Part shown: piece by piece, positions 50,845-61,435 of the stretch
How positions within the stretch are numbered: position 1 is the first letter of the stretch
How the letters are laid out: each line of letters opens with the position of its first letter
DNA from: Membranipora membranacea
Taxonomy: Eukaryota; Bryozoa; Gymnolaemata; Cheilostomatida; Membraniporidae
Assembly (NCBI GenBank): GCA_914767715.1
Contig: OU612072.1
Span: forward strand, 19,220,001 to 19,284,000
Length of the DNA: 64,000 bases
Direction of reading: 5' to 3'
Notes under the pieces: model-generated
What the model was told of the DNA's origin: nothing
What the model saw: only the letters and a program-made list of their open reading frames with translations
Databases searched by the model: none
Position numbers and translations under genes: made by a program

Positions 50845-52515
50845 AGGATCTTGATATTCGGGATTTAGAATGAGGCCAATGAGGGCATCAGCTGGTCAGA
50901 GTTTGAAAGAATTCCGATGGCTATTTCAAATTTGAGCCTGCCGTATGGCATGTTTTTTTATGACAAAAGTGGCCCTCGTTAAAAACGTTGTTGGCGCCAA
51001 ACTAAGAGGAGCAGTCCCGAACGGGTTACAGTTTCAAAGTCAGCATGAAATTGGCTGCGTTATAGAGTAGGTTAGAAGGAAATCTATTTTTTAAACTGGA
51101 CGTAAAAAAAATCAAGGGTCCCCCCTCTGATACTTTTTTAAATTTTAAATTCGTTCTAATTCCTGTTCTATGTATCGTAGGATCTTGATATTCGGGATTT
51201 TGAATGAGGCCAATGAGGCCATCAGCTGGTCAGAGTTTGAAAGAATTCCGATGGCTATTTTAAATTTGAGCCTGCCGCTTGGCATGTTTTTTTATGACAA
51301 AAGTGGCCCTCGTTAAAAACGTTGCTGACGCCAAACTAAGAGGAGCAGTCCCAAACGGGTTTCAGTTTCAAAGTCAGCATGAAATTGCCTACGTTATAGA
51401 GTAGGTTAGAAGGAAATCTATTTTTTAAACTGGCTGTAAAAAAAACCAAGGGTCCCCCCTTTGTTACTTTTTTTAATTTTACACTCGCTCTAATTCCTGT
51501 TCTATTTATCGTAGGATCTTGATATTCGGGATTTAGAATGAGGCCAATGAGGCCATCAGCTGGTCAGAGTTTGAAAGATTTCCGATGGCTATTTAAAACT
51601 TGAGCCTGCTGTTTGGCATGTTTTTTTATGACAAAAGTAGCACTCGTTAAAAACATTGCTGACGCCAAACTAAGAGGAGCAGTCCCGAACGGGTTTCAGT
51701 TTTAAAGTCAGCATTAAATTGCCTACGTTATAGAGTAGGTTAGAAGGAAATCTATTTTTTAATCTGGTCGTAAAAAAAACCAAGGGTCCCCCCTTTGTTA
51801 CTTTTTTTAATTTTAAACTCGCACTAATTCCTGTTCTATTTATCGTAGGATCATGATATTCGGGATTTAGAATGAGGCCAATGAGGCCATCAGCTGGTCA
51901 GAGTTTGAAAGAATTCCGATGGCTATTTAAAACTTGAGCCTGCTGTTTGGCATGTTTTTTTATGACAAAAGTAGCACTCGTTAAAAACATTGCTGACGCC
52001 AAACTAAGAGGAGCAGTCCCGAACGGGTTTCAGTTTTAAAGTCAGCATGAAATTGCCTACGTTATAGAGTAGGTTAGAAGGAAATCTATTTTTTAAACTG
52101 GCCGTAAAAAAAACCAAGGGTCCCCCCTTTGTTACTTTTTTTAATTTTACACTCGCTCTAATTCCTGTTCTATTTATCGTAGAATCTTGATATTCGTGAT
52201 TTAGAATGAGGCCAATGAGGCCATCAGCTGGTCAGAGTTTGAAAGAATTCCGATGGCTATTTTAAATTTGAGCCTGCCGCTTGGCATGTTTTTTTATGAC
52301 AAAAGTGGCCCTCGTTAAAAACGTTGCTGACGCCAAACTAAGAGGAGCAGTCCCGAACGGGTTTCAGTTTCAAAGTCAGCATGAAATTGCCTACGTTATA
52401 GAGTAGGTTAGAAGGAAATCTATTTTTTAAACTGGCCGTAAAAAAAACCAAGGGTCCCCCCCTTTGTTGCTTTTTTTAATTTTTAACTCGCTCTTATTCC
52501 TGTTCTATTTATCGT
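50845..52515. repeat. Mixed units c, j, b, e, j
   Basis: Unit starts are 50845, 51179, 51513, 51847 and 52181. The first has CGGGTTACAGTTTC, a marker shared with units at 57764 and 61770. The b/e pair at 51513 and 51847 corresponds to 43830-44497. The unit at 51179 has a private GGCTGTAAAA (CpG to TpG, near 51432). The unit at 52181 has TATTCGTGATT (52191), the only such variant I noticed. Confidence 0.8.
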
Positions 52516-54520
52516 AGGATCTTGATATTCGGGATTTTGAATGAGGCCAATGAGGCCATCAGCTGGTCAGAGGTTGAAAGATTTCCGATGGCTACTTCAA
52601 ATTTGAGCCTGCCGTTTTGCATGTTTTTTTATGACAAAAGTGGCCCTCGCTAAAAATGTTGCTGACGTCAAACTAAGAGGAGCAGTCCCAGACGGGTTTC
52701 AGTTTCAAAGTCAGCATGAAATTGCCTACGTTATAGAGTAGGTTAGAAGGAAATCTATTTTTAAACTGGCCGTAAAAAAAACCAAGGGTCCCCCCTTTGT
52801 TACTTTTTTTAATTTTACACTCGCTCTAATTCCTGTTCTATTTATCGTAGAATCTTGATATTCGGGATTTAGAATGAGGCCAATGAGGCCATCAGCTGGT
52901 CAGAGTTTGAAAGAATTCCGATGGCTATTTTAAATTTGAGCCTGCCGCTTGGCATGTTTTTTTATGACAAAAGTGGCCCTCGTTAAAAACGTTGCTGACG
53001 CCAAACTATGAGGAGCAGTCCCGAACGGGTTTCAGTTTCAAAGTCAGCATGAAATTGCCTACGTTATAGAGTAGGTTAAAAGGAAATCTATTTTTTAAAC
53101 TGGCCGTAAAAAAAACCAAGGGTCCCCCCCTTTGTTACTTTTTTTAATTTTTAACTCGCTCTTATTCCTGTTCTATTTATCGTAGGATCTTGATATTCGG
53201 GATTTTGAATGAGGCCAATGAGGCCATCAGCTGGTCAGAGGTTGAAAGATTTCCGATGGCTACTTCATATTTGAGCCTGCCGTTTTGCATGTTTTTTTAT
53301 GACAAAAGTGGCCCTCGTTAAAAATGTTGCTGACGTCAAACTAAGAGGAGCAGTCCCAGACGGGTTTCAGTTTCAAAGTCAGCATGAAATTGCCTACGTT
53401 ATAGAGTAGGTTAGAAGGAAATCTATTTTTTAAACTGGCCGTAAAAAAACCATGGGTCCCCCCTTTGTTACTTTTTTTAATTTTACACTCGCTCTAATTC
53501 CTGTTCTATTTATCGTAGGATCTTGATATTCGGGATTTAGAATGAGGCCAATGAGGCCATCAGCTGGTCAGAGTTTGAAAGAATTCCGATGGCTATTTTA
53601 AATTTGAGCCTGACGCTTGGCATGTTTTTTTATGACAAAAGTGGCCCTCGTTAAAAACGTTGCTGACGCCAAACTAAGAGGAGCAGTCCCAAACGGGTTT
53701 CAGTTTCAAAGTCAGCATGAAATTGCCTACGTTATAGAGTAGGTTAGAAGGAAATCTATTTTTTAAACTGGCCGTAAAAAAATACCAAGGGTCCCCCCTT
53801 TGTTACTTTTTTTAATTTTAAACTCGCTCTAATTCCTGTTCTATTTATTGTAGGATCTTGATATTCGGGATTTAGAATGAGGCCAATGAGGCCATCAGCT
53901 GGTGAGAGTTTGAAAGAATTCCGATGGCTATTTCAAATTTGAGCCTGCCGTATGGCATGTTTTTTTATGACAAAAGTGGCCCTCGTTAAAAACGTTGTTG
54001 GCGCCAAACTAAGAGGACCAGTCCCGAACGGGTTTCAGTTTCAAAGTCAGCATGAAATTGGCTGCGTTATAGAGTAGGTTAGAAGGAAATCTATTTTTTT
54101 AAACTGGCCGTAAAAAAAACCAAGGGTCCCCCCTCTGATACTTTTTTAAATTTTAAATTCGTTCTAAATCCTGTTCTATGTATCGTAGGATCTTGATATT
54201 CGGGATTTTGAATGAGGCCAATGAGGCCATCAGCTGGTCAGAGTTTGAAAGAATTCCGATGGCTATTTTAAATTTGAGCCTGCCGCTTGGCATGTTTTTT
54301 TATGACAAAAGTGGCCCTCGTTAAAAACGTTGCTGACGCCAAACTAAGAGGAGCAGTCCCAAACGGGTTTCAGTTTCAAAGTCAGCATGAAATTGCCTAC
54401 GTTATAGAGTAGGTTAGAAGGAAATCTATTTTTTAAACTGGCCGTAAAAAAAACCAAGGGTCCCCCCTTTGTTACTTTTTTTAATTTTACACTCGCTCTA
54501 ATTCCTGTTCTATTTATCGT
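52516..54520. repeat. Six-unit block h-j-i-j-k-j, copy 2
   Basis: Unit starts are 52516, 52849, 53184, 53517, 53852 and 54187. It matches 41590-43593 at an offset of 10926-10927 bp, including the interrupted A run AAATACCAAGG (53781). This copy keeps GGGATTTTGAATG and CAAAGTCAGC where copy 1 has private changes. It has its own, such as CCTGACGCTTGG near 53609 and AAACTATGAGG near 53001. After 54520 the two loci part: a b/e unit follows here, and the deleted unit follows at 43594. Confidence 0.88.
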
Positions 54521-55522
54521 AGGATCTTGATATTCGGGATTTAGAATGAGGCCAATGAGGCCATCAGCTGGTCAGAGTTTGAAAGATTTCCGATGGCTAT
54601 TTAAAACTTGAGCCTGCTGTTCGGCATGTTTTTTTATGACAAAAGTAGCACTCGTTAAAAACATTGCTGACGCCAAACTAAGAGGAGCAGTCCCGAACGG
54701 GTTTCAGTTTTAAAGTCAGCATGAAATTGCCTACGTTATAGAGTAGGTTAGAAGGAAATCTATTTTTTAATCTGGTCGTAAAAAAAACCAAGGGTCCCCC
54801 CTTTGTTACTTTGTTTAATTTTAAACTCGCTCTAATTCCTGTTCTATTTATCGTAGGATCTTGATATTCGGGATTTAGAATGAGGCCAATGAGGCCATCA
54901 GCTGGTCAGAGTTTGAAAGAATTCCGATGGCTATTCAAAACTTGAGCCTGCTGTTTGGCATGTTTTTTTATGACAAAAGTAGCACTCGTTAAAAACATTG
55001 CTGACGCCAAACTAAGAGGAGCAGTCCCGAACGGGTTTCAGATTTAAAGTCAGCATGAAATTGCCTACGTTATAGAGTAGGTTAGAAGGAAATCTATTTT
55101 TTAATCTGGTCGTAAAAAAAACCAAGGGTCCCCCCTTTGCTACTTTTTTTAAATTTAAACTCGCTCTAATTCCTGTTCTATTTATCGTAGGATCTTGATA
55201 TTCGGGATTTAGGATGAGGCTAATGAGGCCATCAGCTGGTGAGAGTTTGAAAGAATTCCGATGGCTATTTCAAATTTGAGCCTGCCGTATGGCATGTTTT
55301 TTTATGACAAAAGTGGCCCTCGTTAAAAACGTTGTTGGCGCCAAACTAAGAGGACCAGTCCCGAACGGGTTTCAGTTTCAAAGTCAGCATGAAATTGGCT
55401 GCGTTATAGAGTAGGTTAGAAGGAAATCTATTTTTTAAACTGGCCGTAAAAAAAACCAAGGGTCCCCCCTCTGATACTTTTTTAAATTTTAAATTCGTTC
55501 TAATTCCTGTTCTATGTATCGT
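54521..55522. repeat. Units b/e, B' and M1-like
   Basis: Unit starts are 54521, 54855 and 55189. The second has GCTATTCAAAACTTG and CAGATTTAAAG of B'. The third has TTTAGGATGAGGCTAATG of M1 but TTGGCGCC in place of TTGGTGCC. These therefore look like an earlier or sister version of the second HOR family. TGTTCGGCATG near 54619 is a private change. Confidence 0.82.
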
Positions 55523-56190
55523 AGGATCTTGATATTCGGGATTTTGAATGAGGCCAATGAGGCCATCAGCTGGTCAGAGTTTGAAAGAATTCCGATGGCT
55601 ATTTCAAATTTGAGCCTGCCGTTTGGCATGTTTTTTTATGACAAAAGTGGCCCTCGTTGAAAACGTTGCTGACGCCAAACTAAGAGGAGCAGTCCCAAAC
55701 GGGTTTCAGTTTCAAAGTCAGCATGAAATTGCCTACGTTATAGAGTAGGTTAGAAGGAAATCTATTTTTTAAACTGGCCGTAAAAAAAACCAAGGGTCCC
55801 CCCTTTGTTACTTTTTTTATTTTTAAACTCGCTCTAATTCCTGTTCTATTTATCGTAGGATCTTGATATTCGGGATTTAGAATGAGGCCAATGAGGCCAT
55901 CAGCTGGTCAGAGTTTGAAAGAATTCCGATGGCTATTTAAAACTTGAGCCTGCTGTTTGGCATGTTTTTTTATGACAAAAATAACACTCGTTAAAAACGT
56001 TGCTGACGCCAAACTAAGAGGAGCAGTCCCGAACGGGTTTCAGTTTCAAAGTCAGCATGAAATTGCCTACGTTATAGAGTATGTTAGAAGGAAATCTATT
56101 TTTTAAACTGGCCGTAAAAAAAACCAAGGGTCCCCCCTTTGTTACTTTTTTTAATTTTAAATTCGTTCTAATTCCTGTTCTATGTATCGT
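55523..56190. repeat. M2-M3 dimer, copy 1 (668 bp)
   Basis: Unit starts are 55523 (M2-like: GTTGAAAACG and CCCAAACGGG, with CAAAGTCAGC) and 55857 (M3: AAAAATAACACTC and GAGTATGTTAG). The M2 tail TTTTTTTATTTTTAAAC (about 55812) recurs 668 bp later, showing that the pair is duplicated in tandem. In this copy M3 runs into a tail with TTTTAAATTCGTTC, which leads back to M2. Confidence 0.88.
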
Positions 56191-56859
56191 AGGATCTTGA
56201 TATTCGGGATTTTGAATGAGGCCAATGAGGCCATCAGCTGGTCAGAGTTTGAAAGAATTCCGATGGCTATTTCAAATTTGAGCCTGCCGTTTGGCATGTT
56301 TTTTTATGACAAAAGTGGCCCTCGTTGAAAACGTTGCTGACGCCAAACTAAGAGGAGCAGTCCCAAACGGGTTTCAGTTTCAAAGTCAGCATGAAATTGC
56401 CTACGTTATAGAGTAGGTTAGAAGGAAATCTATTTTTTAAACTGGCCGTAAAAAAAACCAAGGGTCCCCCCTTTGTTACTTTTTTTATTTTTAAACTCGC
56501 TCTAATTCCTGTTCTATTTATCGTAGGATCTTGATATTCGGGATTTAGAATGAGGCCAATGAGGCCATCAGCTGGTCAGAGTTTGAAAGAATTCCGATGG
56601 CTATTTAAAACTTGAGCCTGCTGTTTGGCATGTTTTTTTATGACAAAAATAACACTCGTTAAAAACGTTGCTGACGCCAAACTAAGAGGAGCAGTCCCGA
56701 ACGGGTTTCAGTTTCAAAGTCAGCATGAAATTTTCCTACGTTATAGAGTATGTTAGAAGGAAATCTATTTTTTAAACTGGCCGTAAAAAAAACCAAGGGT
56801 CCCCCCTTTGTTACTTTTTTTAATTTTAACCTCGCTCTAATTCCTGTTCTATTTATCGT
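56191..56859. repeat. M2-M3 dimer, copy 2
   Basis: Unit starts are 56191 and 56525. It matches 55523-56190 at an offset of 668 bp. M3 has a private GAAATTTTCCTACG near 56729, which makes this unit 335 bp. Its tail is TTTTAACCTCGC and leads into the deleted unit. Confidence 0.88.
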
Positions 56860-57096
56860 AGGATCTTGATATTCGGGATTTAGAATGAGGCCAATGAGGC
56901 CATCAGCTGGTCCCGAGTTTTAAAGAATTCCGATGGCTATGGGTTTCAGTTTCAAAGTCAGCATGAAATTGCCTACGTTATAGAGTATGTTAGAAGGAAA
57001 TCTATTTTTTAAACTGGCCGTAAAAAAAACCAAGGGTCCCCCCTTTGTTACTTTTTTTAATTTTAACCTCGCTCTAATTCCTGTTCTATTTATCGT
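56860..57096. repeat. Deleted unit, 237 bp, second of a pair
   Basis: It has the same altered GGTCCCGAGTTTTAAAG and the same GGCTAT to GGGTTTC junction as 43594-43829, 13266 bp away. The right part differs: here it continues with ATTGCCTACG and GAGTATGTTAG (M3 type). The sequence before both copies shares only the TTTTAACCTCGC tail. One deletion event, followed by transfer of a short tract between loci, explains this best. Confidence 0.93.
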
Positions 57097-57429
57097 AGGA
57101 TCTTGATATTCGGGATTTAGAATGGGGCCAATGAAGCCATCAGCTGGTGAGAGTTTGAAAGAATTCCGATGGCTATTTCAAATTTGAGCTTGCCGTTTGG
57201 CATGTTTTTTTATGACAAAAGTGGCCCTCTTTGAAAACGTTGCTGACGCCAAACTAAGAGGAGCAGTCCCAAACGGGTTTCAGTTTCAAAGTCAGCATGA
57301 AATTGCCTACGTTATAGAGTAGGTTAGAAGGAAATCTATTTTTTAAACTGGCCGTAAAAAAACCAAGGGTCCCCCCTTTGTTACTTTTTTTAATTTTAAA
57401 CTCGCTCTAATTCCTGTTCTATTTATCGT
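57097..57429. repeat. M4 unit
   Basis: This unit carries AATGGGGCCAATGAAGCC, GAGCTTGCCG and CTCTTTGAAAACG, as at 45837, 48176 and 50179. It follows the deleted unit where M3 would normally stand and precedes an M5'-type unit. The M3-M4-M5 order of the second HOR family is therefore kept, with the M3 slot filled by the truncated copy. Confidence 0.85.
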
Positions 57430-60102
57430 AGGATCTTGATATTCGGGATTTAGAATGAGGCCAATGAGGCCATCAGCTGGTCAGAGTTTGAAAGAATTCC
57501 GATGGCTATTTCAAATTTGAGCCTGCCGTATGGCATGTTTTTTTATGACAAAAGTGGCCCTCGTTAAAAACGTTGTTGGCGCCAAACTAAGAGGAGCAGT
57601 CCCGAACGGGTTTCAGTTTCAAAGTCAGCATGAAATTGGCTGCGTTATAGAGTAAGTTAGAAGGAAATCTTTTTTTTAAACTGGCCGTAAAAAAAATCAA
57701 GGGTCCCCCCTTTGTTACTTTTTTTAATTTTAAACTCGCTCTAATTCCTGTTCTATTTATCGTAGGATCTTGATATTCGGGATTTAGAATGAGGCCAATG
57801 AGGCCATCAGCTGGTCAGAGTTTGAAAGAATTCCGATGGCTATTTCAAATTTGAGCCTGCCGTATGGCATGTTTTTTTATGACAAAAGTGGCCCTCGTTA
57901 AAAACGTTGTTGGCGCCAAACTAAGAGGAGCAGTCCCGAACGGGTTACAGTTTCAAAGTCAGCATGAAATTGGCTGCGTTATAGAGTAGGTTAGAAGGAA
58001 ATCTATTTTTTAAACTGGCCGTAAAAAAAATCAAGGGTCCCCCCTCTGATACTTTTTTAAATTTTAAATTCGTTCTAATTCCTGTTCTATGTATCGTAGG
58101 ATCTTGATATTCGGGATTTTGAATGAGGCCAATGAGGCCATCAGGTGGTCAGAGTTTGAAAGAATTCCGATGGCTATTTCAAATTTGAGCCTGCTGTTTG
58201 GCATGTTTTTTTATGACAAAAATAACACTCGTTAAAAACGTTGCTGACGCCAAAGTAAGAGGAGCAGTCCCGAACGGGTTTCAGTTTCAAAGTCAGCATG
58301 AAATTGCCTACGTCATAGAGTAGGTTAGAAGGAAATCTATTTTTTAATTTGGTCGTAAAAAAAATCAAGGGTCCCCCCTCTGATACTTTTTTAAATTTTA
58401 AATTCGTTCTAATTCCTGTTCTATGTATCGTAGGATCTTGATATTCGGGATTTTGAATGAGGCCAATGAGGCCATCAGGTGGTCAGAGTTTGAAAGAATT
58501 CCGATGGCTATTTCAAATTTGAGCCTGCTGTTTGGCATGTTTTTTTATGACAAAAATAACACTCGTTAAAAACGTTGCTGACGCCAAAGTAAGAGGAGCA
58601 GTCCCGAACGGGTTTCAGTTTCAAAGTCAGCATGAAATTGCCTACGTCATAGAGTAGGTTAGAAGGAAATCTATTTTTTAATTTGGTCGTAAAAAAAACC
58701 AAGGGTCCCCCCTTTGTTACTTTTTTTAATTTTAAACTCGCTCTAATTCCTGTTCTATTTATCGTAGGATCTTGATATTCGGGATTTAGAATGAGGCCAA
58801 TGAGGCCATCAGCTGGTGAGAGTTTGAAATAATTCCGATGGCTATTTCAAATTTGAGCCTGCCGTATGGCATGTTTTTTTATGACAAAAGTGGCCCTCGT
58901 TAAAAACGTTGTTGGCGCCAAACTAAGAGGAGCAGTCCCGAACGGGTTTCAGTTTCAAAGTCAGCATGAAATTGGCTGCGTTATAGAGTAGGTTAGAAGG
59001 AAATCTATTTTTTAAACTGGCCGTAAAAAAAACCAAGGGTCCCCCCTCTGATACTTTTTTAAATTTTAAATTCGTTCTAATTCCTGTTCTATGTATCGTA
59101 GGATCTTGATATTCGGGATTTTGAATGACGCCAATGAGGCAATCAGCTAGTCAGAGTTTGAAAGAATTCCGATGGCTATTTCAAAGTTGAGCCTGCCGTT
59201 TGGCATGTTTTTTTATGACAAAAGTGGCCCTCGTTAAAAACGTTGCTGACGCCAAACTAAGAGGAGCAGTCCCGAACGGGTTTCAGTTTCAAAGTCAGCA
59301 TGAAATTGGCTGCGTTATAGAGTAGGTTAGAAGGAAATCTATTTTTTAAACTGGCCGTAAAAAAAATCAAGGGTCCCCCCTCTGATACTTTTTTAAATTT
59401 TAAATTCGTTCTAATTCCTGTTCTATGTATCGTAGGATCTTGATATTCGGGATTTTGAATGAGGCCAATGAGGCCATCAGCTGGTCAGAGTTTGAAAGAA
59501 TTCCGATGGCTATTTCAAATTTGAGCCTGTTGTTTGGCATGTTTTTTATGACAAAAATAACACTTGTTAAAAACGTCGCTGACGCCAAACTAAGAGGAGC
59601 AGTCCCGAACGGGTTTCAGTTTCAAAGTCAGCATGAAATTGCCTACGTTATAGAGTAGGTTAGAAGGAAATCTATTTTTTAAACTGGCCGTAAAAAAAAC
59701 CAAGGGTCCCCCCTTTGTTACTTTTTAAAATTTTAAACTCGCTCTAATTCCTGTTCTATTTATTGTAGGATCTTGATATTCGGGATTTTGAATGAGGCCA
59801 ATGAGGCCATCAGGTGGTCAGAGTTTGAAAGAATTCCGATGGCTATTTCAAATTTGAGCCTGCTGTTTGGCATGTTTTTTTATGACAAAAATAACACTCG
59901 TTAAAAACGTTGCTGACGCCAAACTAAGAGGAGCAGTCCCGAACGGGTTTCAGTTTCAAAGTCAGCATGAAATTGCCTACGTTATAGAGTAGGTTAGAAG
60001 GAAATCTATTTTTTAAACTGGCCGTAAAAAAAAACCAAGTGTCCCCCCCTTTGTTACTTTTTTTAATTTTAAACATGCTCTTATTCCTGTTCTATTTATC
60101 GT
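57430..60102. repeat. Third HOR, copy 1, with M3-like unit doubled
   Basis: Unit starts are 57430, 57764, 58098, 58432, 58766, 59100, 59434 and 59767. Markers in order are GAGTAAGTTAG, GGGTTACAG, ATCAGGTGG with AAAAATAACAC and CCAAAGTAAGAGG (twice), GAAATAATTCC, GAGGCAATCAGCTAGTC, CACTTGTTAAAAACGTCGC, and ATCAGGTGG again. The units at 58098 and 58432 are near-identical neighbours 334 bp apart. Unit 59434 has T6 in place of T7 and so contains chance open frames on both strands. Confidence 0.9.
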
Positions 60103-61435
60103 AGGATCTTGATATTTGGGATTTTGAATGAGGCCAATGAGGCCATCAGCTGGTCAGAGGTTGAAAGATTTCCGGTGGCTACTTCAAATTTGAGCCTGCC
60201 GTTTTGCATGTTTTTTTATGACAAAAGTGGCCCTCGTTAAAAATGTTGCTGACGTCAAACTAAGAGGAGCAGTCCCAGACAGGTTTCAGTTTCAAAGTCA
60301 GCATGAAATTGCCTACGTTATAGAGTAGGTTAGAAGGAAATCTATTTTTTAAACTGGCCGTAACTAAACCAAGGGTCCCCCCTTTGGTACTTTTTTTAAT
60401 TTTAACCTCGCTCTAATTCCTGTTCTATTTATCGTAGGATCTTGATATTCGGGATTTTGAATGAGGCCAATGAGGCCATCAGCTGGTGAGAGTTTGAAAG
60501 AATTCCGATGGCTATTTCAAATTTGAGCCTGCCGTATGGCATGTTTTTTTATGACAAAAGTGGCCCTCGTTAAAAACGTTGTTGACGCCAAACTAAGAGG
60601 AGCAGTCCCGAACGGGTTTCAGTTTCAAAGTCAGCATGAAATTGCCTACGTTATAGAGTAGGTTAGAAGGAAATCTGTTTTTTAAACTGGCCGTAAAAAA
60701 ACCAAGGGTCCCCCACTGTTACTTTTTAAAAATTTTAAATTCGTTCTAATTCCTGTTCTATTTATCGTAGGATCTTGCTATTTGGGAATTTGAATGAGGC
60801 CAATGAGGCCATCAGCTGGTCAGAGTTTGATAGAATTCCGATGGCTCATTTAAATTTGAGCCTGCCGTTTGGCATGTTTTTTTATGACAAAAGTGGCCCT
60901 CGTTAAAAACGTTGCTGACGCTAAACTAAGAGGAGCAGTCCCGAACGGGTTTCAGTTTCAAAGTCAGCATGAAATTGCCTACGTTATAGAGCAGGTTAGA
61001 AGGAAATCTATTTTTTAAACTGGCCGTAAAAAAAACCAAGGGTCCCCCCTCTGTTACTCTTTTAAATTTCAAACTCGCTCTAATTCCTGTTCTATATATC
61101 GTAGGATCTTGATATTCGGGATTTTGAATGAGGCCGATGAGGCCATCAGCTGGTCAGAGGTTGAAAAATTTTCGATGGCTATTTCAAATTTGAGCCTGCC
61201 GTTTTGCATGTTTTTTTATGACAAAAGTGGCCATCGTTAAAAATGTTGCTGACGCCAAACTAAGAGGAGCAGTCCCAAACGGGTTTCAGTTTCAAAGTCA
61301 GCATGAAATTGCCTACGTTATAGAGTAGGTTAGAAGGAAATCTATTTTTTAAACTGGCCGTAAAAAAACCAAGGGTCCCCCCTTTGTTACTTTTTTTAAT
61401 TTTAAACTCGCTCTAATTCCTGTTCTATTTATCGT
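60103..61435. repeat. Units h, c-like, g and h/i-like in third HOR
   Basis: Unit starts are 60103, 60436, 60769 and 61103. The first has GAGGTTGAAAGATTTCC and CGTTTTGCATG of the h lineage. The third has TCTTGCTATTTGGG and GTTTGATAG of g. The fourth has GAGGCCGATGAGG and CGTTTTGCATG. They carry many private changes (CCGGTGGC, CGTAACTAAACC, GGCTCATTTAAATT, GAGCAGGTTAG, TATATATCG), more than other units. This segment looks older or less homogenised than the rest. Confidence 0.8.

Noticed and set aside
58174-58702. Minus-strand 62- to 64-codon frames (58174-58368, 58508-58702, 62180-62374, 23855-24043, 59400-59588, 63406-63594, 48736-48927)
   Set aside because: These are antisense readings of satellite units, present only in particular variant units, with no promoter, no partner genes and no conservation across the array.
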